Source of the DNA: Microbacterium protaetiae
GTDB taxonomy: Bacteria; Actinomycetota; Actinomycetes; Actinomycetales; Microbacteriaceae
NCBI RefSeq assembly: GCF_004135285.1
Contig: NZ_CP035494.1
Span: forward strand, 1,426,001-1,490,000
Reading direction: 5' to 3'
DNA: 64,000 nt
Made by a program: the position numbers and the translations under genes
Notes under the pieces: generated by a model
Databases searched by the model: none
Seen by the model: only the letters and a program-made list of their open reading frames with translations
What the model was told of the DNA's origin: nothing
Shown here: positions 39,419 through 48,591 of the stretch, piece after piece
Layout: the number at the start of each line of letters is the position of its first letter
Numbering within the stretch: the first letter of the stretch is position 1

Positions 39419-40345
39419 ATGTCTGTGACGACCGGTCTGGCCGCATCGCGCCGCAAGACGTTCTCGGACTGGGCGAACCGCCATCGCAAATGGCTGTTCG
39501 CATCGCCGGCGATGATCATCGTCGGTCTGCTCATCGCCATCCCACTCGTCTGGACGATCTACCTGAGCCTCACGAACTCTGAGGGCTCGGTGCGCGCCGA
39601 CCACGACTTCATCGGTCTGGGCAACTATGCGGCGGTGTTCGCCGACTTCGAGCGGTTCTGGCCGGCGGTCTGGCGCACGTTCATCTTCGCCGGCGGCGTG
39701 CTCATCGTCGAGCTCGTGCTCGGCATGGCGATCGCGCTGCTTCTCTGGCGCCCGTTCCGCGGTGAACGCTGGGTGCGTGTCGCGATCCTGCTGCCGCTGG
39801 TTGCCACCCCGGTCGCCGTCGGGATGATGTGGAAGCTCATCTTCGACCCGAACATCGGCTTCGCCAACCAACTGCTCGGCTTCTTCGGCATTCCCGCCCA
39901 ACCCTGGCTGTCGGGCGAATACACCGCCTTGCCGACAGTGATGTTCATGGACATCTGGCAGTGGACGCCGATGGTGGTGCTCATTCTGCTGGCCGGGCTC
40001 ACGTCGCTGTCAGAGGAGCCCGACGAGGCGGCACGCATCGACGGCGCGAACGCCTGGCAACGATTCTGGTACGTCACCTTGCCGCTGTTGCGGGCCACCG
40101 TCGTGGTCGCCGTGCTGCTGCGCAGCATCGACGCGCTCAAGACGTTCGACATCCTGTATGCGACAAAGGGCAAGGGCGGCGGCGCCTTCCACGAGGTCGA
40201 GACCCTGAACGTGTACGCATACGGGCTCAGCTTCGACTACAACGAGTACGGCGTCGCCTCTGCCGTGCTCATCATCTTCTTCCTGCTGATCATCGCCATC
40301 ATGTGGCTGATCACGTTCCGGAGAAAGGAGAAGGCGTCGAAATGA
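39419..40345 (+). CDS. Sugar ABC transporter permease 1 (MalF type)
   Basis: 308-residue permease with six spans starting near residue 25; EAA loop EEPDEAARIDGANAWQRFWYVTLP at about 200-222. A full AAGGAGGTGA ribosome site (39407-39416) precedes the ATG, one of the strongest in the window. Four-base overlap with permease 2. Confidence 0.94.
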   Translation: MSVTTGLAASRRKTFSDWANRHRKWLFASPAMIIVGLLIAIPLVWTIYLSLTNSEGSVRADHDFIGLGNYAAVFADFERFWPAVWRTFIFAGGVLIVELVLGMAIALLLWRPFRGERWVRVAILLPLVATPVAVGMMWKLIFDPNIGFANQLLGFFGIPAQPWLSGEYTALPTVMFMDIWQWTPMVVLILLAGLTSLSEEPDEAARIDGANAWQRFWYVTLPLLRATVVVAVLLRSIDALKTFDILYATKGKGGGAFHEVETLNVYAYGLSFDYNEYGVASAVLIIFFLLIIAIMWLITFRRKEKASK

Positions 40346-41232
40346 CCACGACACCCACTCTCGCCCCGAGCAGTCCCGTTTCTGCATCTGCCTCGGTGAC
40401 CGCGCGCCGTCGCCGTCCGCTTCGCTCACGCGCCTACACGTGGTTCCGCGCGATAGCGCTGGTGGTCATCGTGCTCGTTTTCGTGCTGCCGTTGGCATGG
40501 ATGCTGCTGTCGTCGTTCAAGACCAACGTCGACATCTACGACGCGGCCAAGACGCTTGTCTTCACGCCCACTCTCGAGAACTTCGCGAATGTGCTGGGCC
40601 GCGACAACTACTTCCAGTTCATCTTCAACAGCGCGTGGATCGCCTTCGCCTCGACAGCCCTGTCGCTCGTGGTGGGCGTGCCCGCGGCCTATGCGATGAG
40701 CAGATTCTCGATGGGCCGCTCGGCGGGCGTGGTGCTGCTGGCACGCATCATCCCCGGCGTCAGCCTGCTGGTGCCGTGGTACTTCATCTTCGCGAACCTA
40801 CGCCTGGTGGGCGGATACAGCGTGCTGATCCTCTCGCACATGTTCGTCGCGCTGCCGTTGATCGTCTACATCATGATGTCGTTCTTCGACTCGCTGCCCG
40901 AAGACCTCGAGGAATCGGCGCAGGTCGACGGGCTCACCCCCATCGGGGCGTTCCTGAAGATCACGCTGCCGTTGTCGGTGCCGGGTATCGCGACTTCCGG
41001 CATCCTGTCGATCATCTTCTCGTGGAACAACTTCATGTTCGCGCTCGTGCTCTCGGGTGCGAACACGAAGACGCTCCCGGTGGCCATCTTCAACTTCGTG
41101 TCGTACGCGAGCATCGACTGGGGCGGGCTCATGGCCGCCGCCGTCGTGGTGACCGTGCCGATCATGGTCATCGCTCTGTTCACGCAGAAGTACATCGTCT
41201 CGGGCCTGACGGCCGGGGCGACGAAGGGCTGA
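40342..41232 (+). CDS. Sugar ABC transporter permease 2 (MalG type)
   Basis: 296-residue partner permease; Arg-rich N-terminus (about 20-30), six spans, EAA loop EDLEESAQVDGLTPIGAFLKITLP near 190-212. ATGA overlap with permease 1. The frame is open upstream to 39829 but that part only shadows permease 1. Six bases separate it from the galactonate dehydratase-like gene, so uptake and metabolism are cotranscribed. Confidence 0.94.
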   Translation: MTTTPTLAPSSPVSASASVTARRRRPLRSRAYTWFRAIALVVIVLVFVLPLAWMLLSSFKTNVDIYDAAKTLVFTPTLENFANVLGRDNYFQFIFNSAWIAFASTALSLVVGVPAAYAMSRFSMGRSAGVVLLARIIPGVSLLVPWYFIFANLRLVGGYSVLILSHMFVALPLIVYIMMSFFDSLPEDLEESAQVDGLTPIGAFLKITLPLSVPGIATSGILSIIFSWNNFMFALVLSGANTKTLPVAIFNFVSYASIDWGGLMAAAVVVTVPIMVIALFTQKYIVSGLTAGATKG

Positions 41233-41238
41233 TCTCGC

Positions 41239-42384
41239 ATGAGGATTGATCGTCTGGAGACGTTTCTGGTCGCCCCGCGCTGGCTGTTCGTGCGCATTGA
41301 GGCCGACTCCGGCCAGGTGGGTTGGGGCGAGGCATCCCTCGAAGGGCACTCCGACACGGTGCGCGCCGCACTCACGCAGTTCGCGGAGTATCTGATCGGC
41401 CGCGACCCTCTCACCATCGAGGATCACTGGCAGGTCCTGAGCAAGTCGGGGTTCTATCGCGGTGGACCCGTGCTCGCCAGCGCCGTCTCGGGCATCGATC
41501 AGGCGCTGTGGGATCTTGCCGGGCATCACCTCGGAGTGCCCGTGCACCAGCTGCTCGGCGGTGCGGTCCGCGATCGCATCCGCGCTTACGGCTGGGTGGG
41601 TGGCGACGACCCGTCCGAGATCGCCGATGCCATCCAGGCGCAGCTGGATGTCGGGCTGACTGCGGTCAAGATGAACGCGAGCGGGCGGATGAGCCGCAAT
41701 GGATCGGTCGCGGAACTGGATGCCGTGGTGCGGCGGGTCGCGGCCGCCCGTGAGGTCCTCGGCCCGAACCGTGACATCGCCGTCGACTTCCACGGACGAT
41801 TCACGCTGGCCACCGCCCGCCGGATAGCGCCGCTTCTCGAACCGTTCCATCCGTTCTTTCTCGAAGAACCGGTCGTGCCCGAGAACTCGCACGCGATCGG
41901 CGCCCTCGTCACCTCCACGACGATCCCGGTCGCCACGGGTGAGCGGCTGTACAGTCGGCAGGAGTTCCTGCCCGTTCTGCAGGCCGGCATCGCCGTCGCC
42001 CAGCCCGACCTCTCGCACGCGGGTGGCATCAGCGAGGTGCGGCGCATAGCGTCGCTGGCCGAGGTCTACGACGTGCAGCTGGCCCCGCACTGTCCCCTCG
42101 GTCCTCTGGCGCTGGCCGCCTGCCTGCAGGTCGGCTTCGCCACGCCGAACTACCTCATCCAAGAGCAGAGCATCGGCATTCACTACAACCAGGGCGCTGA
42201 AGTGCTCGACTACGTGCTCGACAAGGAGCCGCTCAAGTTCGTCGATGGCGCGATCGAGCGCCTCACCCGACCGGGGCTCGGCATCGAGATCGACGAAGCC
42301 GCGGTGCGTGCCGCCGATGCGAAGGGCCATGAGTGGCGCTCGCCGGTGTGGCGATACGACGATGGCTCGCTGGCCGAGTGGTGA
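41239..42384 (+). CDS. Galactonate dehydratase-like enolase superfamily enzyme
   Basis: 381-residue mandelate racemase/muconate lactonising-type enzyme closest to D-galactonate dehydratase (DgoD), which dehydrates galactonate to 2-keto-3-deoxygalactonate. Metal ligands Asp183, Glu209 and Glu235 and catalytic His185 and His284 are present at positions matching E. coli DgoD, as is Glu309. Substrate is inferred; sugar-acid specificity within the family is hard to call. Confidence 0.87.
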   Translation: MRIDRLETFLVAPRWLFVRIEADSGQVGWGEASLEGHSDTVRAALTQFAEYLIGRDPLTIEDHWQVLSKSGFYRGGPVLASAVSGIDQALWDLAGHHLGVPVHQLLGGAVRDRIRAYGWVGGDDPSEIADAIQAQLDVGLTAVKMNASGRMSRNGSVAELDAVVRRVAAAREVLGPNRDIAVDFHGRFTLATARRIAPLLEPFHPFFLEEPVVPENSHAIGALVTSTTIPVATGERLYSRQEFLPVLQAGIAVAQPDLSHAGGISEVRRIASLAEVYDVQLAPHCPLGPLALAACLQVGFATPNYLIQEQSIGIHYNQGAEVLDYVLDKEPLKFVDGAIERLTRPGLGIEIDEAAVRAADAKGHEWRSPVWRYDDGSLAEW

Positions 42385-42434
42385 CGCCGCGCACCGCCTG
42401 CTGACCCCACCATTCCCTGAGTGAAGGAAACACC

Positions 42435-43673
42435 ATGAAGATCGAACGCGCCGAGGTCATCGTCACCAGTCCCGACCGGAACTTCGTGACCCTCAAGCTC
42501 ACGACCGACGACGGGCTGACCGGGCTGGGGGATGCGACCCTGAACGGGCGCGAGCAGGCGGTGGTCGCCTACCTGTCCGAGCACGTCGTGCCGCTGCTGA
42601 TCGGCCGCGATGCGCACCGCATCGAAGACACCTGGCAGTTCCTCTACCGCTCGGCGTACTGGCGGCGGGGGCCGGTGACGATGGCGGCGATAGCGGCGGT
42701 CGATGTCGCCCTGTGGGACATCAAGGCGAAAGCGGCGGGCATGCCGCTGTATCAGCTGCTCGGTGGCGCATCGCGCACCGGCCTGCTGGCGTACGGGCAC
42801 GCGTCGGGAAGGTCGCTGCCCGAGCTGTTCGACTCGATCCGCTCGTACCAGGAGCAGGGGTACAAGGCGATCCGGGTGCAGACCGGTGTACCCGGGCTGC
42901 GAGCGATCTACGGCATCGCCTCCAACGCCACGTCCGAGGGCAACAAGGGAGTGCGCTACGACTACGAGCCCGCGCAGCGCGGCGCGCGCCCCAGCGAAGA
43001 GGACTGGGACACCCGTGCATACCTGCGGCATGTGCCCACGGTCTTCGAGGCCGTGCGCAACGAATTCGGGCCAGAGGTCCCGCTGCTGCACGACGGGCAC
43101 CACCGGATGACCCCGATCCAAGCGGCAAAGCTCGGCACGTCGCTCGAGCCCTACGATCTGTTCTGGCTCGAGGACTGCACTCCCGCCGAGAACCAGGAGG
43201 CCCTGCGCCTGGTCCGAGCGCATACGACCACGCCCCTGGCGATCGGCGAGATCTTCAACACGGTGTGGGATTACCAGCAGATCATCCGCGAGCAGCTCAT
43301 CGACTACGTGCGCAGCGCCGTCACGCACACCGGCGGCATCACCCACCTGAAGAAGGTGCTCGAGTTCGCCGCGCAGTACCAGATCAAGTCGGGTATGCAC
43401 GGGCCCACCGACATCTCGCCGGTCGGGATGGCTGCCGCGATGCACCTGGGATTGTCGATCCACAACTTCGGCATCCAGGAGTACATGAAGCACGGCGAGA
43501 AGACGAACCGGGTCTTCGAGCAGTCATTCACCTGGAACGACGGGATGCTGCACCCGGGTGACAAGCCCGGGATCGGTGTGGAACTCAACGTCGACGAGGC
43601 GGGCAAGTACCCGTACGAGCAGGCATACCTTCCTTACAACCGGCTCGCCGACGGCACAGTCCACGACTGGTGA
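42435..43673 (+). CDS. ManD-family sugar-acid dehydratase (mannonate or gluconate)
   Basis: 412-residue enolase superfamily enzyme of the D-mannonate dehydratase subgroup. Arg147 and Tyr159, metal ligands Asp220, Glu246 and Glu272, and His222 and His322 align with the studied ManD of Novosphingobium. The residue two after His322 is Pro324 where efficient mannonate dehydratases have Ala; as I recall the literature, Pro marks the low-activity or D-gluconate dehydratase class. The adjoining gluconokinase supports gluconate. The stop overlaps the gluconokinase GTG. Confidence 0.88.
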   Translation: MKIERAEVIVTSPDRNFVTLKLTTDDGLTGLGDATLNGREQAVVAYLSEHVVPLLIGRDAHRIEDTWQFLYRSAYWRRGPVTMAAIAAVDVALWDIKAKAAGMPLYQLLGGASRTGLLAYGHASGRSLPELFDSIRSYQEQGYKAIRVQTGVPGLRAIYGIASNATSEGNKGVRYDYEPAQRGARPSEEDWDTRAYLRHVPTVFEAVRNEFGPEVPLLHDGHHRMTPIQAAKLGTSLEPYDLFWLEDCTPAENQEALRLVRAHTTTPLAIGEIFNTVWDYQQIIREQLIDYVRSAVTHTGGITHLKKVLEFAAQYQIKSGMHGPTDISPVGMAAAMHLGLSIHNFGIQEYMKHGEKTNRVFEQSFTWNDGMLHPGDKPGIGVELNVDEAGKYPYEQAYLPYNRLADGTVHDW

Positions 43674-44191
43674 ACGCGCAGCACGCACCACTGATCGTCG
43701 TGTTCGGCGTGTCGGGTTCGGGAAAGACGACGGTCGGGACGGGCCTCGCGGATGAACTCGGCGTGCCGTTCATCGATGCCGATGCGCTGCATCCCGCATC
43801 GAACGTCGCCAAGATGGCGTCGGGCACACCTCTCGACGACGATGATCGCCGACCCTGGCTGGCCCGCGTCGGCGACGAGCTCGCCCGCGCAAGGCGCGCA
43901 GGTACCGGCCTGGTCATGGCATGTTCGGCGCTCAAACGCGACTATCGGGATCTGATCCGCGCTGCCGCGGGTGGGGTGACGTTCGTCCATCTCGACGGGG
44001 AACGCGAGGTTCTCGCACGCCGCACGCAGAAGCGCAGCGGCCACTTCATGCCGCCCAGTCTGCTCGACTCGCAGCTCGCCACACTCGAGCCCCTTCAGCC
44101 TGACGAGGCGGGGGTCGTGGTGGACATCTCGCCGTCGCCGGCCGAGGTCGTCACCCGGGCGCGGGCGCTCATCGCCGCCGACGTGGCGTAG
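43670..44191 (+). CDS. Gluconokinase
   Basis: 173-residue GntK-type kinase making 6-phosphogluconate from gluconate and ATP. P-loop GVSGSGKTT at 13-21; [14 protein letters not shown] and the lid region [24 protein letters not shown] are diagnostic. GTG start overlaps the ManD-family stop, so both are made from one mRNA. It offers a pentose phosphate route next to two dehydratases that lead toward 2-keto-3-deoxy acids. Confidence 0.93.
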   Translation: MNAQHAPLIVVFGVSGSGKTTVGTGLADELGVPFIDADALHPASNVAKMASGTPLDDDDRRPWLARVGDELARARRAGTGLVMACSALKRDYRDLIRAAAGGVTFVHLDGEREVLARRTQKRSGHFMPPSLLDSQLATLEPLQPDEAGVVVDISPSPAEVVTRARALIAADVA

Positions 44192-44199
44192 GTGATGCG

Positions 44200-44685
44200 T
44201 TACTCCACAACCGGAACGAGCGCGTAGACGAGCTCTTCGGCCTCGCGGCCCAGTCCCGGTGCGAATTGCAGCGAGCGGGAGACTTCGGTGAAGCCCGCCC
44301 GCTCGAGCACCGCCACGGCGGCCACATTGTGCGCGGCCACCCGGGCGAAAAGCGGTCGCGCGGGCTCGTGCGAGATCAGCAGGCGCAGCGCTTCGGTGGC
44401 GACGCCTCTCCCCCACGCGTGCCGGGCTATCCACACCGTCACCTCGCGGTCGCCGGCCACGGTGAACGCCGCGGCTATTCCCGCGAAGCCGCCGCGCTCG
44501 GTCACCACGCGCAGCGAGACCTCGGGCGACCGGCGACGCGGGGCCAGCCACTCGTCGAACGACGCCCGGTCGGCAGCATCCGCCCGCGTGAACGCCGCCA
44601 TTGCGACCGCCTCGGGGTCGCGCAGCATGTCGAACACGGTGTCGAGGTCGTCGTCGTCAAGGTCACGCAAGTCGATGTGCCCCAT
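44200..44685 (-). CDS. GNAT family N-acetyltransferase
   Basis: 161-residue acetyltransferase of the RimJ/RimL type. The acetyl-CoA motif is ARHAWGRGVATEALRLLI near 85-105 and the C-terminal VAAHNVAAVAVLERAGF near 119-135. Substrate unknown. Convergent with gluconokinase. Confidence 0.88.
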   Translation of the reverse strand: MGHIDLRDLDDDDLDTVFDMLRDPEAVAMAAFTRADAADRASFDEWLAPRRRSPEVSLRVVTERGGFAGIAAAFTVAGDREVTVWIARHAWGRGVATEALRLLISHEPARPLFARVAAHNVAAVAVLERAGFTEVSRSLQFAPGLGREAEELVYALVPVVE

Positions 44686-44725
44686 GGCGCAAAGCTACCC
44701 CGGCGGCGTCGTGAGTGGGAGGCCC

Positions 44726-45370
44726 TCAGCCCAGGCCGTGCTGCATGCGCAGGATGCGCTCGGCGCGGTCGCCGTCGCGCGCGGCCACCGCGTCGCGGAA
44801 CACCCGATACATATCCGTGCGCTCGGCCTCTTCCATCACGTGCGGCGACCACCCGTAGAGGTTGCGGCGCAGACCGAACTCGCACTCCTCGAGGATGCTC
44901 TGCAGTTGGCGGTTGCCGGTCGCGTAGGTGACCAGAGTGAAGAATCGTGCGCTGACCCCCAAGATCTCGCGACGGTCATCGGTCAGGGATGCCGCGATCA
45001 GGTCGTCGACACCGGCGAGAAGTTCGTCGAGCTTGTCGTTCGAACAGCGCCCGACGGCCATGCGCACGGCGTTGCCCATCGTGTAGACGATGAACTCGTG
45101 CGTCGCGGTGAGCATCGATTCGTCGGGAATCGACACCCGGGTCCAGCGGTTCGCCGACACCTCCACGAGTCCGCAGCGTTCGAGGCGCTGCAGTGCCTCG
45201 CGAACCGGGGTGCGCGAGACGCCGAGTCGCTCGGCGAGCTCGGTATCGCGCAGTCTCTCGCCGGGAGCGAGACGTCCGTCGAGAATGGCTTCGCCGAGGA
45301 CGGTGTACACCTCGTCGCCGAGGACGGCGCCGCGGGGGTCAAGCGGCGCGAAAGCAACATCGCTGGTCAT
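44726..45370 (-). CDS. FadR-type GntR transcriptional regulator 2
   Basis: 214-residue regulator. HTH at about 20-75 (LRDTELAERLGVSRTPVREALQRLE) and FCD domain after 85. ATG 45370 is chosen; the frame is open to 45436 without similarity. Second GntR protein flanking the sugar-acid cluster; its target could be the cluster or its own promoter, where two ATATATCAGT sites lie at 45454 and 45548. Confidence 0.88.
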   Translation of the reverse strand: MTSDVAFAPLDPRGAVLGDEVYTVLGEAILDGRLAPGERLRDTELAERLGVSRTPVREALQRLERCGLVEVSANRWTRVSIPDESMLTATHEFIVYTMGNAVRMAVGRCSNDKLDELLAGVDDLIAASLTDDRREILGVSARFFTLVTYATGNRQLQSILEECEFGLRRNLYGWSPHVMEEAERTDMYRVFRDAVAARDGDRAERILRMQHGLG

Positions 45371-45779
45371 GGGTGGCCCAAGTCTATGTTCGAGGGGGGT
45401 CCGATCGCCGGGGGACGACCGGGAATAACAGAGCACTGGGGAGTCGCAGAGGAATATATCAGTCTTCGCCGACCGATGGGAGCGTTCCCGTGGAGACGTT
45501 GGGCTTCACGACCCGAAGAAGTGGTCATTCTGGCTGGGCGGTCCGCGATATATCAGTAGAGTTGAGGGGTCACGTTCGCGTGACCTATCCGGGGGGATCC
45601 GTCGATGCCCGGGCGTTCGGGCGATCTGCCCAGCCCGGGCATCGTATGGGGCTGCGGCATCCGTTCTGCAACATTTGTGTCACCATCCGACATCAGACAA
45701 CCGCGGCGCGCCCGCTTTCGTTAGCGTGGAGGAAATCCCGGCGCACGGTGTGCTGGGAACTGAAGAAGAACGGCAGTAC
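45371..45779. promoter_or_regulatory. Regulator 2 - csp divergent spacer with hairpins
   Basis: 409 bases, no supported gene. Seen: two exact ATATATCAGT decamers (45454-45463, 45548-45557); a perfect hairpin GGTCACG-TTCG-CGTGACC (45568-45585); and a perfect 12-bp stem CGATGCCCGGGC/GCCCGGGCATCG (45603-45614, 45633-45644). The region just before the csp ATG could be a cold-shock 5' leader; promoter not defined. Confidence 0.55.
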
Positions 45780-45986
45780 ATGAGCACCCAGGGCACCGTC
45801 AAGTGGTTCAACGCGGAGAAGGGCTTCGGATTCATCGCCCCCGATGAGGGAGGCGCCGACGTCTTCGCGCACTACAGCGCCATTCAGTCCAACGGCTTCA
45901 AGAGCCTTGAGGAGAACCAGCGGGTCGAGTTCGAGGTCGCCCAGGGCCCCAAGGGCCTGCAGGCTGAGAACATTCGCGCGCTGTAA
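45780..45986 (+). CDS. Cold shock protein
   Basis: 68-residue CspA-type RNA chaperone. RNP1 KGFGFI at 14-19 and RNP2 VFAHY at 28-32; all of the single cold shock domain is present. ATG at 45780; the upstream in-frame extension is not family-like. No strong Shine-Dalgarno is seen, as is common for genes with structured cold-shock leaders. Confidence 0.95.
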   Translation: MSTQGTVKWFNAEKGFGFIAPDEGGADVFAHYSAIQSNGFKSLEENQRVEFEVAQGPKGLQAENIRAL

Positions 45987-46013
45987 CAACACAGCACTGC
46001 GCGGCTCTCGCCG

Positions 46014-47285
46014 TCACCGACCCGATGTCATGCGGTCGTAGGCGGCGAGGGCCTGCGCATCTTCGGCATGCCGCATGGCACGCCGTGCCGCGTCGAGCGC
46101 CTCGACAGGGTCGGGCAGCTGGCGGGCCTTCGCGAGTTCGTCTTGCGCCGACGCGAGGCGAACGCGCGCATCGACGCCGCTTCGGGTGGCGGATGCCTCG
46201 GCCCGCGCCACCGCCGACTGTGCCGCGGCGATCGTGCCGGTGAGGGCCGAGTGCGCGCCTCGCAGCCGCTGCTGTGCGGTGCGTGCGTCGCCCAGTGCGA
46301 GGTCGAGCCGGTCGCGCAGACGTGCGATGCCGTCGACAGTCTCGGTCGGCCGCCGGGCGGCATCCCTTTGCAATGCGGCCAGGGACGACTCGGCGTCATG
46401 GATCGCCGTGCCCAGACGCGCGGCGGCGTCAGGCTCGAGATGCTCACGCACCGCCATCGCCTGGCGCACGGCCGACCGCGTCGCATCGAACTCGCCCGGC
46501 AGCGACTGCACCGCCTGCGTGATGAGGCCGTGCACTTCTTCAAGCCGTCGGGTCTCTGACTGGGCGGAACGAATGCGGCGCTCGGCCAGCGCGAGGTCAG
46601 AGAGCGCGCTGCGCGAGGGATCGCTCGCACTGGCGGCGGCCCGGTCGAGCAACTCGGCGGCTTCGTCGGCATGGGCGACAGCCGCCGTCGCCGAGGCTGC
46701 GGCATCCCTCCACTCCGCCTCGTCGTAGCGCTCGCGCAGTTCGGCCAGCAGCGCCCTCGGGTCGCCCATCTGCTCACGCACCGTCGCCAGCCGGCCGCGG
46801 GCCGAGGTGATCTGGTCGGCGGCAGAGGTGTTCTCCTGCATCCACTGCGCGTGCTCGGTGCGCGCATGGGCGATGGCAGCCATCGCCTCATCGACACGCG
46901 TCGAGATCAGGCGTGCGCGGCGCTGCACCTCGGCGGGAAGCAGCGAGTCGTCATCGGAGATCGTGCGGAACACCCCGAAAGCGTCATCGCGCACGTGCTG
47001 AGCGGTCATCCGCGAACGGCGCAGCGAAGCGGGGGCGCTTCCTCCATACAGCGCACCCGACAGTCCCACCTCAAGGTCGAGCTCGCCCACCGCGTCGTCG
47101 AGCTGCACGAGATCGACGCCCGCCTTCGTGCGCGCCTGGTCGGCTGCGGCGCGGGCACGCGGCGAACGCCGTGCGGCACGCACGGCCCAGCCGATGGCGA
47201 CGACGACGATGCCGGCCACCACCACGACGACCAGCGCGGGCACGCCCCACCGCAGGATCTCGGCGAGCAGCTCGGCGGATGACAT
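46014..47285 (-). CDS. Uncharacterised coiled-coil membrane protein
   Basis: 423-residue protein with one membrane span at about 12-36, then a long Ala/Arg/Glu-rich helical region with heptad character (about 120-420). It resembles the C-terminal coiled-coil part of larger actinobacterial TPM-domain membrane proteins, but no TPM domain is present here, so it may be a shortened relative. Function unknown. It begins one base after the HAD gene's stop codon region, suggesting an operon. Confidence 0.7.
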   Translation of the reverse strand: MSSAELLAEILRWGVPALVVVVVAGIVVVAIGWAVRAARRSPRARAAADQARTKAGVDLVQLDDAVGELDLEVGLSGALYGGSAPASLRRSRMTAQHVRDDAFGVFRTISDDDSLLPAEVQRRARLISTRVDEAMAAIAHARTEHAQWMQENTSAADQITSARGRLATVREQMGDPRALLAELRERYDEAEWRDAAASATAAVAHADEAAELLDRAAASASDPSRSALSDLALAERRIRSAQSETRRLEEVHGLITQAVQSLPGEFDATRSAVRQAMAVREHLEPDAAARLGTAIHDAESSLAALQRDAARRPTETVDGIARLRDRLDLALGDARTAQQRLRGAHSALTGTIAAAQSAVARAEASATRSGVDARVRLASAQDELAKARQLPDPVEALDAARRAMRHAEDAQALAAYDRMTSGR

Positions 47286-47286
47286 G

Positions 47287-48123
47287 TCAGTGGCCCGTGG
47301 GGGTGGACGCCGGGGTGGGTGTGGTGGTGGCGTTGGTGGCCGGAGTGGTAGCGGTGGCGTTGGTGGCCGGAGTGGCCGGAGTGGTGGTGGCGGCGTTGGT
47401 GGCCGGAGCGGGGGTGGTGGCGTTGGTGGCGGTGGTGGCCGACTCTAGTGGCTCGGCAAGCAGGAGCAGGTCGCGTAGCTGGTCGACCGTGTCGACGGCG
47501 GCCTGTGCGCCTTCGGACTCGTGCGGCCAGCTGAAGCCCCAGCGCACGAAGATCACCGGAACGCCCTGTTCGACCCCGCCGTCGACATCGTGATGGCGGT
47601 CGCCGATCAGCACGGGCCGGCTCGTGTCGACGCCTGCGGCCTCGAGGCGACGCAGCGCTTCGCCGACGATGTCGGCCTTGCGGCTGAGCGTCTTCTCGTC
47701 GGGGGTCGAACCTGCGATGGCGACCAGGTGGGTGTCGAGGTCGAAGTACTCCATGAGGGCGACGACCTGCACCTCGGGCTTCGAGCTGGCCGTCGCTTGC
47801 GGAACGCCGGCGGCGTCGAGGTCGATGATGAGCTCGCCGATTCCCGGAATGAGCCGGGCTCCCGCCGTATAGCCCTCGGCCTTGCCGACGGTGCGGTAGT
47901 AGGTGACGGCTTCGGCGGCCAGCTCGGCGGTGACCCCGAGGTTGGTCTGCATCGACTCGTACATCGGCGGACCGATCCAATGCACGAGCTCTTCGCGGGT
48001 GGGCGGCGGAAAGCCGAAATGCTCGAGCGTGATGGTCAGGCGGCGGAGAATGCCTTCCGATGCGTCGATGATCGTCCCGTCGACATCCCACAGGATGCAG
48101 GTGAACGGCGAGCGATGAGGCAT
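47287..48123 (-). CDS. HAD-family phosphatase with repetitive tail
   Basis: 278-residue protein. The first 228 residues or so are a phosphoglycolate phosphatase-like HAD hydrolase: nucleophile motif WDVDGTIID near 12, ATASSKPE (motif II), Lys in SRKADIVGEAL, and IGDRHHDVDGG (motif IV). The last 50 residues are almost only Thr, Ala, Asn and Pro (TNATTPAPATNA type), encoded by GTTGGTGGCCGGAGTGG repeats at about 47296-47450. The tail is atypical for a cytoplasmic HAD enzyme and looks like minisatellite expansion. ATG at 48123. Confidence 0.9.
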   Translation of the reverse strand: MPHRSPFTCILWDVDGTIIDASEGILRRLTITLEHFGFPPPTREELVHWIGPPMYESMQTNLGVTAELAAEAVTYYRTVGKAEGYTAGARLIPGIGELIIDLDAAGVPQATASSKPEVQVVALMEYFDLDTHLVAIAGSTPDEKTLSRKADIVGEALRRLEAAGVDTSRPVLIGDRHHDVDGGVEQGVPVIFVRWGFSWPHESEGAQAAVDTVDQLRDLLLLAEPLESATTATNATTPAPATNAATTTPATPATNATATTPATNATTTPTPASTPTGH

Positions 48124-48260
48124 GGTTCCAGCCTACGGGGTGCGGTGTGCGGCACTTCGTTGGCGTGGTGCGGTGGGCGTGGGGTACTGGGTGGCGGGAC
48201 GAGGGCGGCGCTCCGGGTGTGCTGGGGCGGTGCTCCGGGCGGGCCGGGGTGGCGCTCCCC

Positions 48261-48524
48261 GCCGTTCTCCGATCAAAACTCAGCTCAGTTGTGCTGCCTG
48301 GGCGCGGAAGAGCCCGGTTCGGGGGTCTCACCGCACGGATGGGCTGAGTTTTGAACGCCGCTGAGCTCGCACGTCGACGTGTGCGCCGGTGGCGCTCCGG
48401 GTGTGCCGGGGCGGCGCTCCCGGCCGTTCTCCGATCAAAACTCAGCTCAGTGGTGCTGCCTGGGCGCGGAAGAGCCCGGTTCGGGGGTCTCACCGCACGG
48501 ATGGGCTGAGTTTTGAACGCCGCT
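48261..48524. repeat. 102-bp direct repeat with internal inverted repeat
   Basis: Copy A 48261-48362 and copy B 48423-48524 differ at one base. Each holds AAAACTCAGC and GCTGAGTTTT as inverted ends 78 bases apart (48275-48352; 48437-48514), enclosing TGCTGCCTGGGCGCGGAAGA and a GGGGGTCTCACC stretch. The gap 48124-48591 has no supported gene and also contains GGCGCTCCGGGTGTG-type short repeats. Confidence 0.85.
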
Positions 48525-48591
48525 GGTGGGCGTCCGGTGTGCTGTCGGGCGTGCCGGATGAGATCCGGATCAGACCCGCATCAGACCCGGA

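Noticed and set aside
47290..47450. Frameshift in the HAD gene giving a spurious tail
   Set aside because: The frame remains open and ends in a stop 1-2 bases from the next gene start, and no alternative frame restores a family-like end; slippage expansion is the simpler reading.
47006..48493. 495-codon frame running through the 102-bp repeats and the HAD gene
   Set aside because: Composition is shadow-like (Arg/His/Pro-rich), and it conflicts with the well supported HAD phosphatase frame.
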